Positions 32,301 to 45,500 of a DNA stretch of 64,000 nucleotides are shown piece by piece. The notes below the pieces were generated by a model. The model was not told where the DNA came from, searched no databases, and saw only the letters and a program-made list of their open reading frames with translations. The position numbers and the translations under genes are program-made. Each line of letters starts with the position of its first letter. Position 1 is the first letter of the stretch. This DNA is from Arctopsyche grandis (Eukaryota > Arthropoda > Insecta > Trichoptera > Hydropsychidae), in assembly GCF_051622035.1 (NCBI RefSeq), contig NC_135357.1, forward strand, positions 35,695,691 to 35,759,690, read 5' to 3'.

Positions 32301-33675
32301 TCCCTTACTACTGCGTATTTTAGATTGTGGCTTGGCATTTAGATTGCGAGCATTACATTTTAACAACAATGAACTAGTTTTGGAAAAATATATTCATTAA
32401 TAGACTTTTTTTGTTTATTTTACATTGTTGCAAGATATATTAGAGAGTCTAAACACACCTTTACAAAACTCGAAATCCTCGGCGGTAGTTATCTACGGTT
32501 TGTTTGAATTGGCTATAATTTTTATATCTGCTTTCTATTGGATTTATAAATAATTCTAGTTGGAAATTTTCAGCGTGGCGGGCCTTCGTCAGAAAAGACT
32601 CAAAGGGTTAACAGTAATTGCATACAAAAATAGTCTTAATGAATGGGCATAGCAGGTACTAAAGTTGCAGCTATTTCTTTTCAAAAGATGCTAGAATAAC
32701 AATTAGTTTCTTGGCTGGCATTCATCTTCCATTAGTAGAAAAAAAAAAAGCGTTGACGCCCGAAAACAGCCTACAAGATGGGACAAGAGTGTAAAACTGC
32801 ATTATTGATTACCTTAAAGCGTCGATGTAGCGTAATATAGGTGCCATTTGGAAGAGAAGAACGAAGACGCGTAAAATCATTTGTTTGGTCATTTTCTTTG
32901 ACAGCGAGTCTAATTTTTCTTTGTCTTGAGCGTACCTAGAAAATAAAAATACAAATGTATTCCGATACAGATCCATATATAGATTGCTGCATAAAATTCA
33001 TCAACAATACATTAAAAACATTTGAATATTGCTCAATGTATTTGCACAAACGAAAACAAATTCAACAACATTCATATCAGGACAATGACGAATACATGAA
33101 TGAATTTCAGCACTAAAACGTGACACATAGCATCGTGTGATTATAGTTAGAATGTCAAGCAAAACGCACACTGGTTATGTTAGCAATTTAATACACATCG
33201 AAGTTTACCGAAGCATTGTGCAAGGTGGGATCATTCTAACTGAAAATGGCGTACGACGATTCTCGTCAATTCTGAAACGGAACACATCATAAATAAGAGT
33301 CGAAGATTGCTCGGGAGCGACCTTTAAGCATAATGGAATTAGGATGATGAATGTGTGTTACATCTTTATAGAGACCGCCGTGTTGATGAAGGCCGGAAGG
33401 AGTAGGAAGGCTAGCGTCCACCAGAAGGCCGGCATGTGGTGGTTGGCTCGGTAGCGCAGGGCAATGTTCAGGTCTGCCGCCACGTCCACCAGGTGGCCCA
33501 GGATGGACACGCAGAAGCCAGCCACGTCCCATCTCGTCACGTGAAGACCCGCTGCAGCGCGGTCCGGTTGGTCTGCACTGTTCTCCTCCAGCTGCTGGGG
33601 CTGGAGCTGGAGCTGGTGCTGGTGCAGCAGGTGATGGTGAGTTCGCCACCCGGCAAGCAGCTGGCGCGCCGCCAT
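26362..33675 (-). CDS. XK-related (XKR) membrane protein, five exons
   Basis: Exons are 33675-33362, 32935-32813, 27331-27144, 27076-26924 and 26852-26362. All introns are GT-AG with matching phases. They join to 422 codons, a usual length for the family. XK-related proteins are multi-pass plasma-membrane proteins, some of which act as phospholipid scramblases after caspase cleavage or associate with VPS13-type lipid transporters. Diagnostic stretches are WDVAGFCVSILGHLVDVAAD and AFWWTLAFLLLPAFI in exon 1, APILRYIDALR joined to YALKSRKAEKEGD across exons 2 and 3, FLEAAPQQVLQLSLMI in exon 3, then SWAGSIMQLLWHFLVT and later hydrophobic segments in exons 4 and 5. The N-terminal 45 residues are Gln/His-rich. 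Human XKR subgroup cannot be set from this reading; XKR4/6-like is a guess. Intron 2 (5.5 kb) is full of nested transposable elements. The start ATG is the first in frame before the conserved region. Confidence 0.9.
27985..31195 (-). mobile_element. CR1/Jockey-type LINE with intact endonuclease-RT frame
   Basis: The frame 31178-28323 is open for 951 codons. It holds an AP-like endonuclease (QNVRGLRTK at the start, TETWL at residue 33, GDFNLPS at 141) and a reverse transcriptase (RPIAIISAIPKIF, FDFRKAFDQVNN, GVTQGSTLGPLLF and FADDVKLF at 663). A family-typical C-terminus follows (NFSLIRFVLLLLRG). The first codon is TTG right after an in-frame stop, so the copy is 5'-truncated: ORF1 and the first endonuclease residues are missing. 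The 3'UTR ends with an (AAATA)-like tail at about 27990-28015. No stop or frameshift in the 2.85-kb frame implies recent insertion. It lies in XKR intron 2, in the same orientation as the gene. Confidence 0.88.
31250..31448. repeat. Two-copy tandem repeat, about 109-bp period
   Basis: gatgtcattaaattagt at 31250 recurs as gatgtcattgaattagt at 31359. Both are followed by aaccgtatcca and ttatttaaattgaaaaa. It lies inside the foldback, next to the LINE 5' end. Confidence 0.7.
32049..32607 (+). mobile_element. piggyBac-like MITE, family A, copy 2
   Basis: This 559-bp element begins CCCTTTGAATGC and ends GACTCAAAGGG, with TTAA on both sides (32045-32048 and 32608-32611). It is the reverse complement of 2031-2707 minus an insertion. 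No transposase frame. It lies in XKR intron 2. Confidence 0.88.
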
Positions 33676-34134
33676 CCGCCGAGGCGCTCCGCCCCCGATT
33701 CAAATATCACAACACAGTTTGACACATCGAAGACAGCTGCATGTCGCGGCCGAAGTGCGGTTTTATCACAGCCATTGATTAATGCGCGTCAGATGCGGAA
33801 AATTCTTATTTTTAACGCTGATTTCAATTTATTTGTATTTACATCTTAGTTCGTTTATGTTAAAATCAATTTTCGACGAAAACTGCGTATTTTTAGAATC
33901 TATTTTTTTTTTCATTTTAGCTTAATGTATCTTATTTATTTGTGTTGGACATACTTTTCAATACAATTTAATGAAATACATTAAATGTATAGCTAATATA
34001 TATTATATAAAATGACAACTATTAGGAAAGAGTAACATGAGAATAAACATAAATTGTAAATTCCAAAAAATTGCGCAAATGTGAATTTTTAGCATCTATT
34101 ACAAAATGCTAAAAAGACGGGTCCTTAGTTCCTT
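33676..34134. other. Region upstream of XKR
   Basis: The XKR promoter should lie here on the minus strand. I see no clear core promoter motif. The sequence turns AT-rich beyond about 33780. Confidence 0.5.
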
Positions 34135-34395
34135 GAGGTGGGAAATGGACTACTAATCATATGTGAACCAGTCATACGACAACCGGTCGCTCTAGATCGG
34201 TCACACGTGATCACCCGTCACACTAAAACTGGTCACACCCTAAAACTAGTCAGGAGAAAACTGGTCACACCCTAAAATCGGTCACGAGAAAACTGGTTGA
34301 CCGATTTTAGGGTGTGACGGGTGATCACGTGTGACCGATCTAGAGCGACCGGTTGTCCTGTGACCGGTTCACGTTTGACTAGTAATCACCGAACC
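34135..34395. mobile_element. Palindromic element with long inverted ends
   Basis: Left words such as gaccggttgtc are mirrored on the right: ccggtcgctctagatcggtc against gaccgatctagagcgaccgg, and cacgtgatcacccgtcacac against gtgtgacgggtgatcacgtg. Each arm is about 60-100 bp. The middle carries units of the same minisatellite seen at 19236-19500. Confidence 0.8.
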
Positions 34396-34403
34396 CTTGA
34401 GGC

Positions 34404-34776
34404 CCAGATAAATGTTATAATAATAAAAGGGCCCTTACGAATAAATAAATTGTGTCAATATTACGCGGTACGTCTCCATAACTACGCTACAACGCGCGGA
34501 ATACAATTAGATCCAGAGAAATGTTATAATAATAGAAGAAGCTTTAGGCGTTATATTGTTGTCAAGTGACGATTGCCCACAGACATTCCTAAATAATTTT
34601 AGCATCAGTCGTATTTGATGTTTGGTGCTCGACGTATGTCAGATAAAAACTTCTCTGTTTATCTATATTACTCGCAAGATGGGCAAGTGCATCGTTAAAA
34701 ATTGCACAATGCATTCAAAAACACACAACAAACAACATGGGCCTAAAGCCACTTATATTATTATAACATTTCTCTG
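34404..34776. mobile_element. hAT-type MITE family C, second copy (rearranged)
   Basis: It aligns with the non-inserted parts of 16380-17811. An outer partial copy (34404-34513) abuts an inner copy (34514-34776) with inverse ends CAGAGAAATGTTATAATAAT. Here no foldback and no family B MITE are inserted, so this copy shows the uninterrupted sequence. Confidence 0.7.
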
Positions 34777-34859
34777 TTAGGGCCATTCACTTTAATTTAA
34801 AAAATAGTATTGTAATATTACAGAGTAAATTTGACGATTTATGTACATACATATGTATG

Positions 34860-36608
34860 CACAACACCTTCTTCTTCTTCTAATGCCGAATCCGTATTCA
34901 GACGTAGGCGACTACCATGGGCAGACATCGTTTATGGCCCGTGCGAATTCTTCCCTATCATGGGCAAGCCGAAATAGCTTTTCGAGACCGAGTCCCATCC
35001 ATGATCTGATGTTCCGGAGCCAAGAGAGCTTCTTTCTCCCAAGCCACCGTTTGCCTTCTATTTTCCCTTCTATGATTGTTTGTAGAAGGCAATATTTGGG
35101 GCCGCGAATAATGTGGCCAAAGTATTCCATTTTACGGCGCTTCACCGTGTCAAGAAGCTCTCTCTTTTTATGAAGAAGCTGGAGGACTGTTTCGTTTCTT
35201 ACATGCTCCTTCCACGAGATCTTTAGCATCCTCCGGTAACACCACATTTCAAAGGACTCTATCCTGTTCATGGATGCCACTAACAGTGTCCACGTTTCGC
35301 ATCCGTACAGCAACACCGACCAAACATAGGAGTGCAGGACTCTTAAACGCAATTTCATAGACAACCTTCGACAACATAAAACATTTGTCATGCTGCCGAA
35401 GGCATTTCTTGCTATTTCGATCCTTCTTCTTATCTCCATTTCGGAACTGACTTCCGTATTGATCATTGCTCCTAGGTATTTGTATTGTTCGACCTGTTCA
35501 ATCATTTGTCCGCGCACACTCAGGTTTAATGGATCCGTCTTTTCTTTACATATTACCATTGATTTTGTCTTGTTGATATTAATAGACAGACCCCATTTTT
35601 AACATGAATGATCAATTGCGATCAATAACGATTGTAGGTCTTCGGCACTCTCAGTCAATATTGCCGTATCATCAGCGAAACGGATATTATTTATAATTTC
35701 GCCACCTATTTTTACTCCTATTCGACTATCGACTGCCTGGTTGAACACCATTTCCGAATACAGATTGAAGAGCATGGGCGACAATACACATCCCTGCCGT
35801 ACCCCTCGACTAATTTCTACTTTTTCGGTTTCCAAGTCTTCAACCTTCACGACAGCAGATTGGTTCCAATACAGGTTCTTCAAAAGAGCGATATCCTTTG
35901 CATCTATACCGGTTTGGTTTAGTGCATGGATTGATTTATCATGTTCCACTCTATCAAATGCTTTTTCAAAGTCGATGAAACAGACGTATATCCTCTTTTT
36001 GAAATCCCTACACTTTTGTAGGAGTACGTTCATGCAGTGTTAACGCTTCCCTTGTTCCCAATCCTCCAAAATCCAAATTGCAAATCGCTTATCATACTTT
36101 CGCACTTACGCCTTATTCTCTCTTGGATGATTTTGAGAAGTATTTTAAGGGTGTGGCTCATTAAACTTATCAATCTATAGTCATTGCAGCCGGTTGGCTT
36201 ATTTTTTTTTGGTAAGGGAATAAACGTTGACTGCAACCATTCTTGAGGGATTTTACCAGTTTCATATATTTGATTGAAAAGTTTCGTCAGTATTCGAATG
36301 CCTTCTTCATCCAATAATTTTAATAATTCTACAGGAATAGAATCCTTTCTTGGAGCTTTTTTATTTTTGGCCTTTTTGATTGCATTTTCAATCTCAGATT
36401 GTAATATACTCAGACTTGATGTTTGAAATCCTTCCCTTATTTCTGGTTCAGTAAGTTGTGTTTGAAATTTTTCTTCTATATATTCCTTCCAAATATTGCA
36501 TTTTTCAGCCGTATTGCTTGCAAATTTTCCATCTTTGTTTTTCAAATAGATTGATTTGTTGTTGTTTTTATTAATGACACCACTAACACTCTTTATGCAC
36601 AACACCAA
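34860..36608 (-). mobile_element. RTE-like LINE fragment with broken reverse transcriptase
   Basis: Three frames on the minus strand join into one RT: 36608-36030 (IPLPKKNKPTGCNDYRLISL), 36033-35599 (CFIDFEKAFDRVEHD, GVRQGCVLSPMLFNLYSE, RFADDTAIL) and 35559-34912 (YKYLGAMI, then SVLLYGCETWTL). A frameshift at about 36032 and an in-frame stop at 35599-35601 disrupt it. The endonuclease is missing, so it is 5'-truncated and dead. An imperfect inverted repeat (36600-36667) sits at the truncated 5' end. Confidence 0.82.
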
Positions 36609-36667
36609 TCGACAGTAAATGAATACAATTGTAGTCTATTGTATTCATTTACTGTCAATTGGTGTTG
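36600..36667. repeat. Short palindrome at the 5' end of the RTE fragment
   Basis: The arms of about 29 bp (aacaccaatcgacagtaaat on the left, its inverse on the right) surround the 8-nt loop tgtagtct. The left arm belongs to the LINE fragment; the right arm is an inverted repeat of its first bases. Confidence 0.8.
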
Positions 36668-36740
36668 TACATAAATCCATAAATCGTCAACTATCGCAGC
36701 GACTTTTCAAGAGGTGGATAGAAATATAAAATTATATTAA

Positions 36741-37250
36741 GAGGGCTGTATACCCGAAACCTTAATTTTGTTGCCGTTCCTTTCTTTGATATATATTTTG
36801 AGTGACTGTATATATTAAGTGAATGCGATAATATATATTGAGTGAATGCGACAGTTGCGCTTCGATCAGATAATACCTATTTTAAATAGACAAAATCAAG
36901 GTTTCATATTCTCCAGTTTTCTTCTCCGAAACTGGACCAATTTAAAAAAAAAAATCATCATCGGTATAAGAAAGATGTTTTCTATGTTCGTGTGCTCGTA
37001 TTTTTTTAAAAATCAACCGTTAAATAAGCACGCTGGACTATTTTCTTGGGTGTAAAAAAGAGGCGATTTTATAGATGTTTGGCGGCTTCTAGCTCCTATA
37101 AAAAATAACGAATCAAAAAAAATAAAACCACAGAAACATGCCTATGGTGGATATCCATAGCATATTAAAAAATCATTTCTCTAGTGCCACAATTGAGGAA
37201 GGGAGATTTGTAATACGTTTGTATGGACAAGGCGCTGGTGTCCAGCCCTC
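36741..37250. mobile_element. TTAA-flanked MITE, family E, copy 2
   Basis: This 510-bp element has perfect TTAA on both sides (36737-36740 and 37251-37254). Its ends are GAGGGCTGTATACC and the inverse of GGTGTCCAGCCCTC. It is the reverse complement of 12252-12767. Confidence 0.9.
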
Positions 37251-37254
37251 TTAA

Positions 37255-39503
37255 GCCCTTAAATTTCAAATGAATTAATGAACATATAAAGGAAGTAGTA
37301 CACGTTATAATACAATTGCAATAAAAAAATCACAAGGTGTCAAGAAATATTTATTCATAAAAGAAATATAATTATATATATATAATATATATATGTTTAA
37401 TTACAACCAAATTTCATGCACCATCTTTGGATGAATGATTGGAATACAATATGGATTATAATTTGATATAATACAATTGACCTAAGCGTGTTTCAATCAG
37501 GTATAAGTGTAGTTAGAAACCCACATCAGTCGATTACTCAATTTTTTCTCGTGACGATACAAATTCTACCAACGGATATATACGGGGATAATTTCATATG
37601 GAATGAATCGTGAATGAAAAAAAAAACAAACAAACATATAATTAAACTATATAATAATCTTTGAATAAATACAGCCGAGTTCGTCAAGTCGGTTCATGGG
37701 GGATGTTTGCAATTCGAATTACAACAACAAAAAAGTCAAAAATAATAGATATTAGTACATTGAATTGTTCAAAAAAAGAAATATACAAAAATATGAATAA
37801 TATCAATTAATAGTATTATAAAATAACAACAGTTTCATTTTCAAAAATGAAGAGAATGTTCAAATACACAATAAAGAAATGCTCGATTAGCTAATAATAG
37901 CATCGGCCGATTTCGCACGCGTTGCATTCGCTGAAACTGTATACTGTGCAAATATTCGTTGCAACTGTACCGAGCGAATTCGCAAGGCGGGCAAAGACCG
38001 GCCGTCTGCTTTCGTTTTGCCTGTTTATGCATATTAAGTTTTAACTTAGCTCAGATAAGTTAATATAAATAACTAGTATGTAACAATATATTATTTATAT
38101 ATATAAATGTTTAAACATCTAAATTAAATTGTAATCAAAAATTGACAATAAGAACATTATTTCATCAATATATAACAAACATTACAGCTAAAACATGATT
38201 AGTGAAACATATATCTTGAGTGTGAATCAGTCTTACATTTTCAAGTAAAGCAGTGGTTTCCGAAGATTACAAATGTCATTAGATTTCAAAAGAAGTGGTT
38301 TATTTGTGGAATTTTTTTCTTATTATTTCCTATTTTAATATACAGAGTCGTTTGCGTGTCTCCGAATGAGACGTGCACAATGTCATGGGACTCGTACGCA
38401 AAAATGTACAACGAAAAAAAATTAAAACGAACAAAAAACAAAAAGAAAATCTCTTAAGTGAGGTCCGATCAAAGACGTATACAAAAATATCAGGTTTCCA
38501 ACATTATCATTGAATATCTTAGTGTTTTGTACGCAAAGATCACTGAAATTACGCTAATTTGTATATATGTATATATATTTATATATAAACGCTAACAACT
38601 CGGCCTGACAATCGTAATCGTTCCGTAGAAACGAAAGCATAACCTTTTTATTTGGCATTGAAATTGAGGCAGCGAATTAACTATTTTTATTATATCTCTA
38701 GTTACAAATATCTGAACCGTCTCGTCGACGATTGTTATTGAAATTAAGTAATGTTCATGTCGAGCGACGACAAATCATACTTACAAATGTAATTAAAGCT
38801 TAAATGCTTCATTATTTTTTTTTTTATTAATTTTATTTTATTAAGTATAATTCTTTATAAATTTCCAATATGAAATTAAAAGTGGAAAAATCTAAACCAA
38901 AAAATAAGCTTCGTAGCAAAATACGAATACAAATTATACAACAAAAAAATTTTTTTACAATATATGGAACAATCTTTAATTGTTTTGACTACAATTGAAA
39001 TACAAAAAAAATAATAATAATAACATCAATAACAGAAATGTTTCAAATTGCAAAAAAAAATATAAAATACTGATCAACTGTTTTCATTCAACGCAGACAG
39101 ACTATTGCATATATATTTTTCCAATAATACTACATACATATTATATTACAACGTCCCTTTTCTCATTACACAAACTAAAATCAAACGCACATGTCAGATC
39201 ATAGAACAACCAGTGTTTGTCCTTCCTCGTTTTAATATCACCGATTACTATTCTTAACAACAACATAATTCCCTACTGTCATAAAATGAAAACACAATTT
39301 TATAAAAGTAACAGTATTTATATTTATTGTTTTTTTTTTTATCCTTTTTTTCTTTCTTTCTCCGAAATATAAAAAATGTATAAAAACTTTAAAAATATGT
39401 AAACAACAAATAACTTAAATAAAAAAATAATTAATCTGAATAATAACTAATTCATAAAAATAAATATATCAATATTATATCAATCAATTTAAATAAATCT
39501 TAA
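37255..39503. other. AT-rich spacer downstream of the 12-finger zinc-finger gene
   Basis: I see no coding sequence and no recognisable element. The part next to 39504 should be the 3'UTR of the zinc-finger gene. A minus-strand AATAAA (tttatt on the plus strand near 39330) is a plausible poly(A) signal. Confidence 0.6.
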
Positions 39504-42500
39504 TCACGAATGATCCATGGATACTTCTAAAAAGTCACTTGGGTTAATGTAACCGCCCTCGGGTGCCGGCGCTTCATTGCTTTGTTCGTTCTCGGGGGCG
39601 CTCTCCGAGTACTTGAGGCCGCGCAGGTTCTGCAGCTTCTCGAACACGTTGTCGGTGAAGACCATCGTCTCGGACTTGGCCTCCTCCAACTCGGAATGCT
39701 GTCTCATGTGCTTCTCGAAGCTGGCCGGCTGCGCGTACTTCTTCCGGCATATCTTGCACTCGAGCGGCTTCCGGCCGTCGCCCTTCACGTGCAGCCCCGC
39801 GTCAGAGTAACCCTCGGCCTCGGCCTTCAGCTGCGGGAAATAGTTCAGTCTGTAGCTGTCCTGCTCCACGGCACTGGTGTGGTTGCCGGCCGTGCCGTCC
39901 AGCATGTGTTTCCGCATATGCTTCTCGAAGCTCGCCTGCTGGATGTAGACTTTGTCGCACATGGTGCACTGGTGCGGTTTGTTCTTGTCATGCTCCTTCA
40001 TGTGGATCGCCAGGACGGCTTTGCTCGACACCATCACGGGGCACAGCGGGCAGGAAATGTTCTTCATCTCGGTGACGGCTGGAGAGATAGCCGCTTTCAC
40101 GTTCAACATTTTTTTCACGTGTCGAAGGTCATGAGGTAAATTAATCTGGAAATTAAAATTTAAACATATTACTTCATTATATTATATAATACATAATATA
40201 TATACATAGTTGGTCTTATATTATTATTTTTTTTTAATTAAATAACATACTAATAATATGTACATATGTAAAAGTCAATACGTACATGTAAATTTAGATA
40301 CTTATAAAAACACTTTAAAAGTAATAATTTTTTTATTTGAAAACTTGTCTTTGTATTGATTATCAAGTAACGTTATTTTTTAATAATTCAAAACCAAATC
40401 AATATTTTTTCACTGAGCAACATAAAAAATTACCTGAGCCAAGACTAATCAATGTTTACTAAGTTTATAACACTGAATACAAATATGACATTGATTTTGC
40501 TCTCTTTTATGGGATATAAGCGTTTAAAAATAATTTGTATATAAAATTATTATTTTGAATAAAAATAGCAATAATTTTATTTTACTACCGCCATCTATGT
40601 ATAAAACTAAAGACTACATAGACGTCACCCAGATTTAAAATTTAAAAACTTCAAACGCGTCTTGAACGATATTTTATCTCTATCGTAATAACGGAGGATC
40701 CATTTACTTATATTGATGACCAAAATGAGCAATATGGTATGAAAACGATCGGATAAGAGGCAAATTTTTTCCTGAATTAAGATCGTAAGTGAAACGTAAA
40801 AGAGGTGTGTAATAAAAATGCGTAATTTTTGCAGTATTTTGGCTTTTGCAGTCTGTAACTCAAAATGTAGTATCGCTGTGCCAAAAGGGAGTACTGAAAT
40901 CAATAGACAGATGTTTTTCCTATTGTGTGTGTGGTTTTTTATAGCTTTAAAATATTTATAATTAATAATCTTTACGAATTTTAAAAATAAAAAATATATT
41001 TTTTATCAGTGCATTAATTGGGCCAGTTCTATATTTCACTACATTTACAAGGACTGATTTTTTTGTTTCAATATATATTTTTAAAACTATAATCAATAGA
41101 AAAAACATTTGACTATTGTTCCCAACTCTCACTTTTGCCACAGCAATGTTAGTTTTTCAGTTAAGGTCTGCAAAAGTCAAATATCTGTTAAAATTGCGCA
41201 TTATTTAAACGCTCATATCTCATAAGCGAGAAGAAACCAACAAAAATCATTGTCATATTCAAATTTAGCGGGCCAAATTTACTTAAAATTAATAAACCTT
41301 CACTCCAGTAAGTAAAAAACGTGATTTTTTGTTACTCAGAGCGACAATATAAGAAGTATCTAACTCATTATATAATAGTACTTCATGATTCCTTTTAAAA
41401 TATCATATACATGCAAATGTATGTTAATTTTCGTCACCATTACAACGATTTTTTATTAAATGGTATCTTTTTACCACTAGAAGAAATCATATTATTAACT
41501 TGATAATAAAACAGACATTAAATACGTACTGGGGAAAAAAAACAGCTATCCCTTGGCCTTCAGAATCGTTAAAAAATGCGAATAGCATGTTTTGCAAAAT
41601 CGATGATGATATTTACTGTGCATTAACATGATCATAATCATATTCATTATAGTACATATTCTATGCGTATATTATATGTATTGCTTTCAATCAAAAATGG
41701 CAAGCGCACCGTATTGCATACATTAATTAAGAGTTTTGCCAAAAGGAACCAAACCATATGAGTAAGTTTTTACACTTGCTATGCTGTGAGTTTTAATACA
41801 ATACAAAACTAAATCAGCATATTACCATTAGTGTATCATCACTGATAAGCAGTACTATTTGAAATGCCGGTAGGGCTTACTAGCCGGAAAACATGGCGGA
41901 GTCTTCATACGCCGCTTCATACACGGTATGATTGACCAAATGTTAATAAAAGGCTACAGTTGTTAGTCAGGGTATAGGGCCGGAATAAAGCTTATCGTCA
42001 CCTGCAGAGACTTGGGCTCCATAGCGTCGTCCTTCTTAGAGTTGAGGTTCTTTGGTTCTTGCAAGTAGACTTCCACGAATTTGGTAGCGTTGACGGACCC
42101 GTCGTATTTCATATCGTTTTCACTTTCACTAGAGTACTCCCCGTAGCTCATGTCGTTCGAATCACTTTCATAGTCCACTTTAACAACTTTCTTTGGCTGG
42201 CTCTGTTTTCTTTTGTTGGGTGTGATCGGGGCGATCATCGCGCTGACGGCGGTCTTCTGCATCTGCGCCACGTTCTCGGGCACCTTCTTCGGCAGGTCCT
42301 CGAACCGTATGTGCGGGTGGATCCGCGTCAGGTGCAATTCTAAAAAATACTTCAACTTGAACGACTTCTCGCACGCGGGACACTCGAACGGCCGCTCGTT
42401 GTTGTGACTCTTCACGTGCATAATGAGATTTCTTTTCATGTTAAATTCCCGGCCGCATATGTCGCACCGGAACGGGCTGCCGCTGGACACGTGCGTGAGG

Positions 42501-45500
42501 AGATGTGACGCCAGGTTGTTCCTGGTCGGGAAGTTGCGTTGGCAAGTTTCGCACTCATACTGCGCCTCGCCGCTGTGCTTCTTCATGTGGTTGGTTTTGT
42601 TGCGTTCGTACGTGAACTTCTTGTCGCAGAAGTCGCAGCCGATCAGCTTCTCGCGCTGACCCTGAAAACGATACGTTGTCCACATGTATTCAAATGCATT
42701 AGTTACAGAGTTTACACAAATACGACTGACACATTTTGAAACGCTCTCCCGTCTCTAAGGCTCCATTTACATATATACAGCATGAACAAGTTTTTATCGA
42801 GACACAGACAAATATACAGAGATTGAACCGAGAAAAGACTGACAAATTCAAATTAAACATCATCAATTCCGAAATGATTCACAAAATGTATCGACCAATA
42901 GTAGATCTTACACTGAGACGTGCGAATTTTTTATATATGCATTACACAGAGTTGACACAAATACGACTGACACATTTTGAAACGGTCTCCCGTCTCTAAG
43001 GCTCCATTTACATATATACAGCATGAACAAGTTTTTATCGAGAAACAGATAAATATACAGAGATTGAACCGAGAAAAGACTGACAAATTCAAATTAAACA
43101 TCATCAATTCCGAAACGATTCACAAAATGTATCGATCAATAGTAGATCTTACATTGAGACGTACGATTTTTTTCTACGTCCATAAGTTTTGAATGAATCT
43201 ACAAAACAGTGCTTTTTCTCATGATATTTTTCCGACACAATGCTCAGCGCTATCAACATTTTGAACCTTGTTTCCACCTTTCCATTGTGACTGAAAAAAG
43301 TAGAACGCGAACAATTAAAACTAAATCAAACCCACAACATCTCTAACCATATTTCTCCTTTCCTCGAACGTCAGGCGGGAGAGCGTTCCGAAGTGGATCA
43401 GTCGAGTCGGAGCCACTCCGCATCAAAAGTATAATATATTCTAAGCTGTTTACGAGAAACACTAAAGTGCAGTGATTTCACATTTCGGACGCCACGCTTG
43501 TCATTCGATTCTTATGTAAATTACGAATACATTAGCACGGCTACGAGACGTGTATGTATACTTTGTATATACTCAGACAAAGCGCACACCGTTTAATGTA
43601 GCTCGAAAAGCAGAAAGTCTAGCCGGCACACTTATTCGGTCGATAAATAAAAGCCTTAACTTCGTATTAAGTACACACAAAATGAAACACAAATTTAATC
43701 GATTTAACCCTATGAGTGCAGGCGATAAGAACTAATCAATACGGGACAGATTAATACAAAGTAAAAAAATCAGTATAATGTATTTAATATATAATATATA
43801 GATTCAGAGCAGAGAAATTTAATTATTTTGTTTACTGAAGATGATAAAAATGTTACACAATAGATAAGTGCAAAATTTACTATCGTATGAAAAATATGGT
43901 CACTATTTTCAATAAATGGTCAATAATAATTTTAATATTTTTTCGAAATTCACTTCTAAATGTGAAGTGAGTATTGAAAATGTAAAAAGGTAAATCTGTC
44001 ATGCGGCGGTTGGTGTTCAAACACTTCCCCACATACTGACCGGTTGAAAACTATCTTTCTAATTTAAAGTACTTATAATAATCTTATAACTATTCATTAT
44101 AAATACGATCACCTTTCGATACACACAATCAACGTACAATTTCTTAAATTTTTAATGTCAAATTTACAGTCGTCGTATTTTCTGTGTGTGTGCGAAGGTT
44201 GGTCGTACTTAAAAACTACTGAAAAATGTATAAAATGTTCCGTACGGTCAAACGACAATTCACATTAACAAATGTATTTACAGTGAATGCGGCGATGTCG
44301 GCCTCCGTCATGACGGGATTGATTCTAATTTCCGAATTGTTTGAAAGCCTGTCAGACGGCTTCATCTGAGGAAAAATACTTAATACTGATTTCTGGGTAG
44401 CTGGCTGCATATCGTTAATCTTGTGATATTCAACCTTTTTCTTTGGGATATGAATGCGGACCATGTGACCCTGGAAAAGACAACAAAGCACATGTTAATT
44501 CACAGATTCGACTTGTAAAATAGTCATCTTCAAAAAAAAATAAAAAAAATTTCCATATACAACATATATACAACAGTCACTATCCATTTAAATAATTTAA
44601 TAACTATTTCAATGTTTCTATCAACAGTATTACTGAACGTTTACAGCATTTGGCGCTTTCATATCAGACACTATGAATTGAGTCAACAAATAATATGAAA
44701 TATGTAAAAACATAAATGATAAGATCCATTGGCATTTCAAATATTAATTCTTTTCACATATAATATACCTATAAAGACCTCGCATCATTATAAGAGCGCC
44801 AGATATTGATTAAATGTTCGCCAAATGCCCACATATGTATATATTCAAGATATTAAAAAAGAGGATTAGTGATTTTCAACAATAAATATATGCATCATTT
44901 CAACTTTTCTCAGGGGGGGGGGGCAAAATTTTTGACCAGTAAGGAATGACTTTCTAGGGGGGGGGTGTATTATATTAAAAAAATTAGTGTATATAAAGTA
45001 CAAAATAATCTCCTGAAAATCTTTCAAAGCAAGACAAACAACAAAACAAAATATATTTGGTAGTTCACATTTTTTTCTCTGGGAAAAATCGACGTGTTTA
45101 TACATGACAGTATTCTAAAGAATTTCAATATTCTACTTTTGTTGGTTTATTATTTTAATTCAAACTCATAATAATACATTAAACAACGTGGATAGTCCCC
45201 ATCAAATCTAGGGGGGGGGGGCGACTGCCCATCCCAGCCCCCCTTAAATGACGCCCCTGATTTATTTGACTAAAAATACACATTTAAGAAGAAAAAAAAT
45301 TGTATTAAATAAATTGAGTGAAATATTCAGTCAAAAGCAGGCACAATTGGCAAAAATAAAAATCTGGGTCGGAGAAAAAACTGATGATGCTTTGTAATTT
45401 CTCAGAACTTTGAACCACACCCTTTAGATTTTCATTTATGTAACAAATCTCACATCTATATATAGGCTGAAATGAAACCTTATATTTGCAACGTATCCGA

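Noticed and set aside
34630-34770. A short frame starting MGKCIVKNC resembling a THAP zinc-finger start
   Set aside because: It lies inside a non-autonomous MITE, is only about 20 codons long before the similarity is lost, and is shifted in the related copy near 16.5 kb.
39582-40139. Plus-strand 185-codon frame opposite the last zinc-finger exon
   Set aside because: It is an antisense shadow. The minus strand carries clear C2H2 fingers.
43705-43730. TTAACCCTATGAG as a further piggyBac-like end (also 56172, TTAACCCCTTTAACG)
   Set aside because: No matching opposite end was found within a plausible distance in either case.
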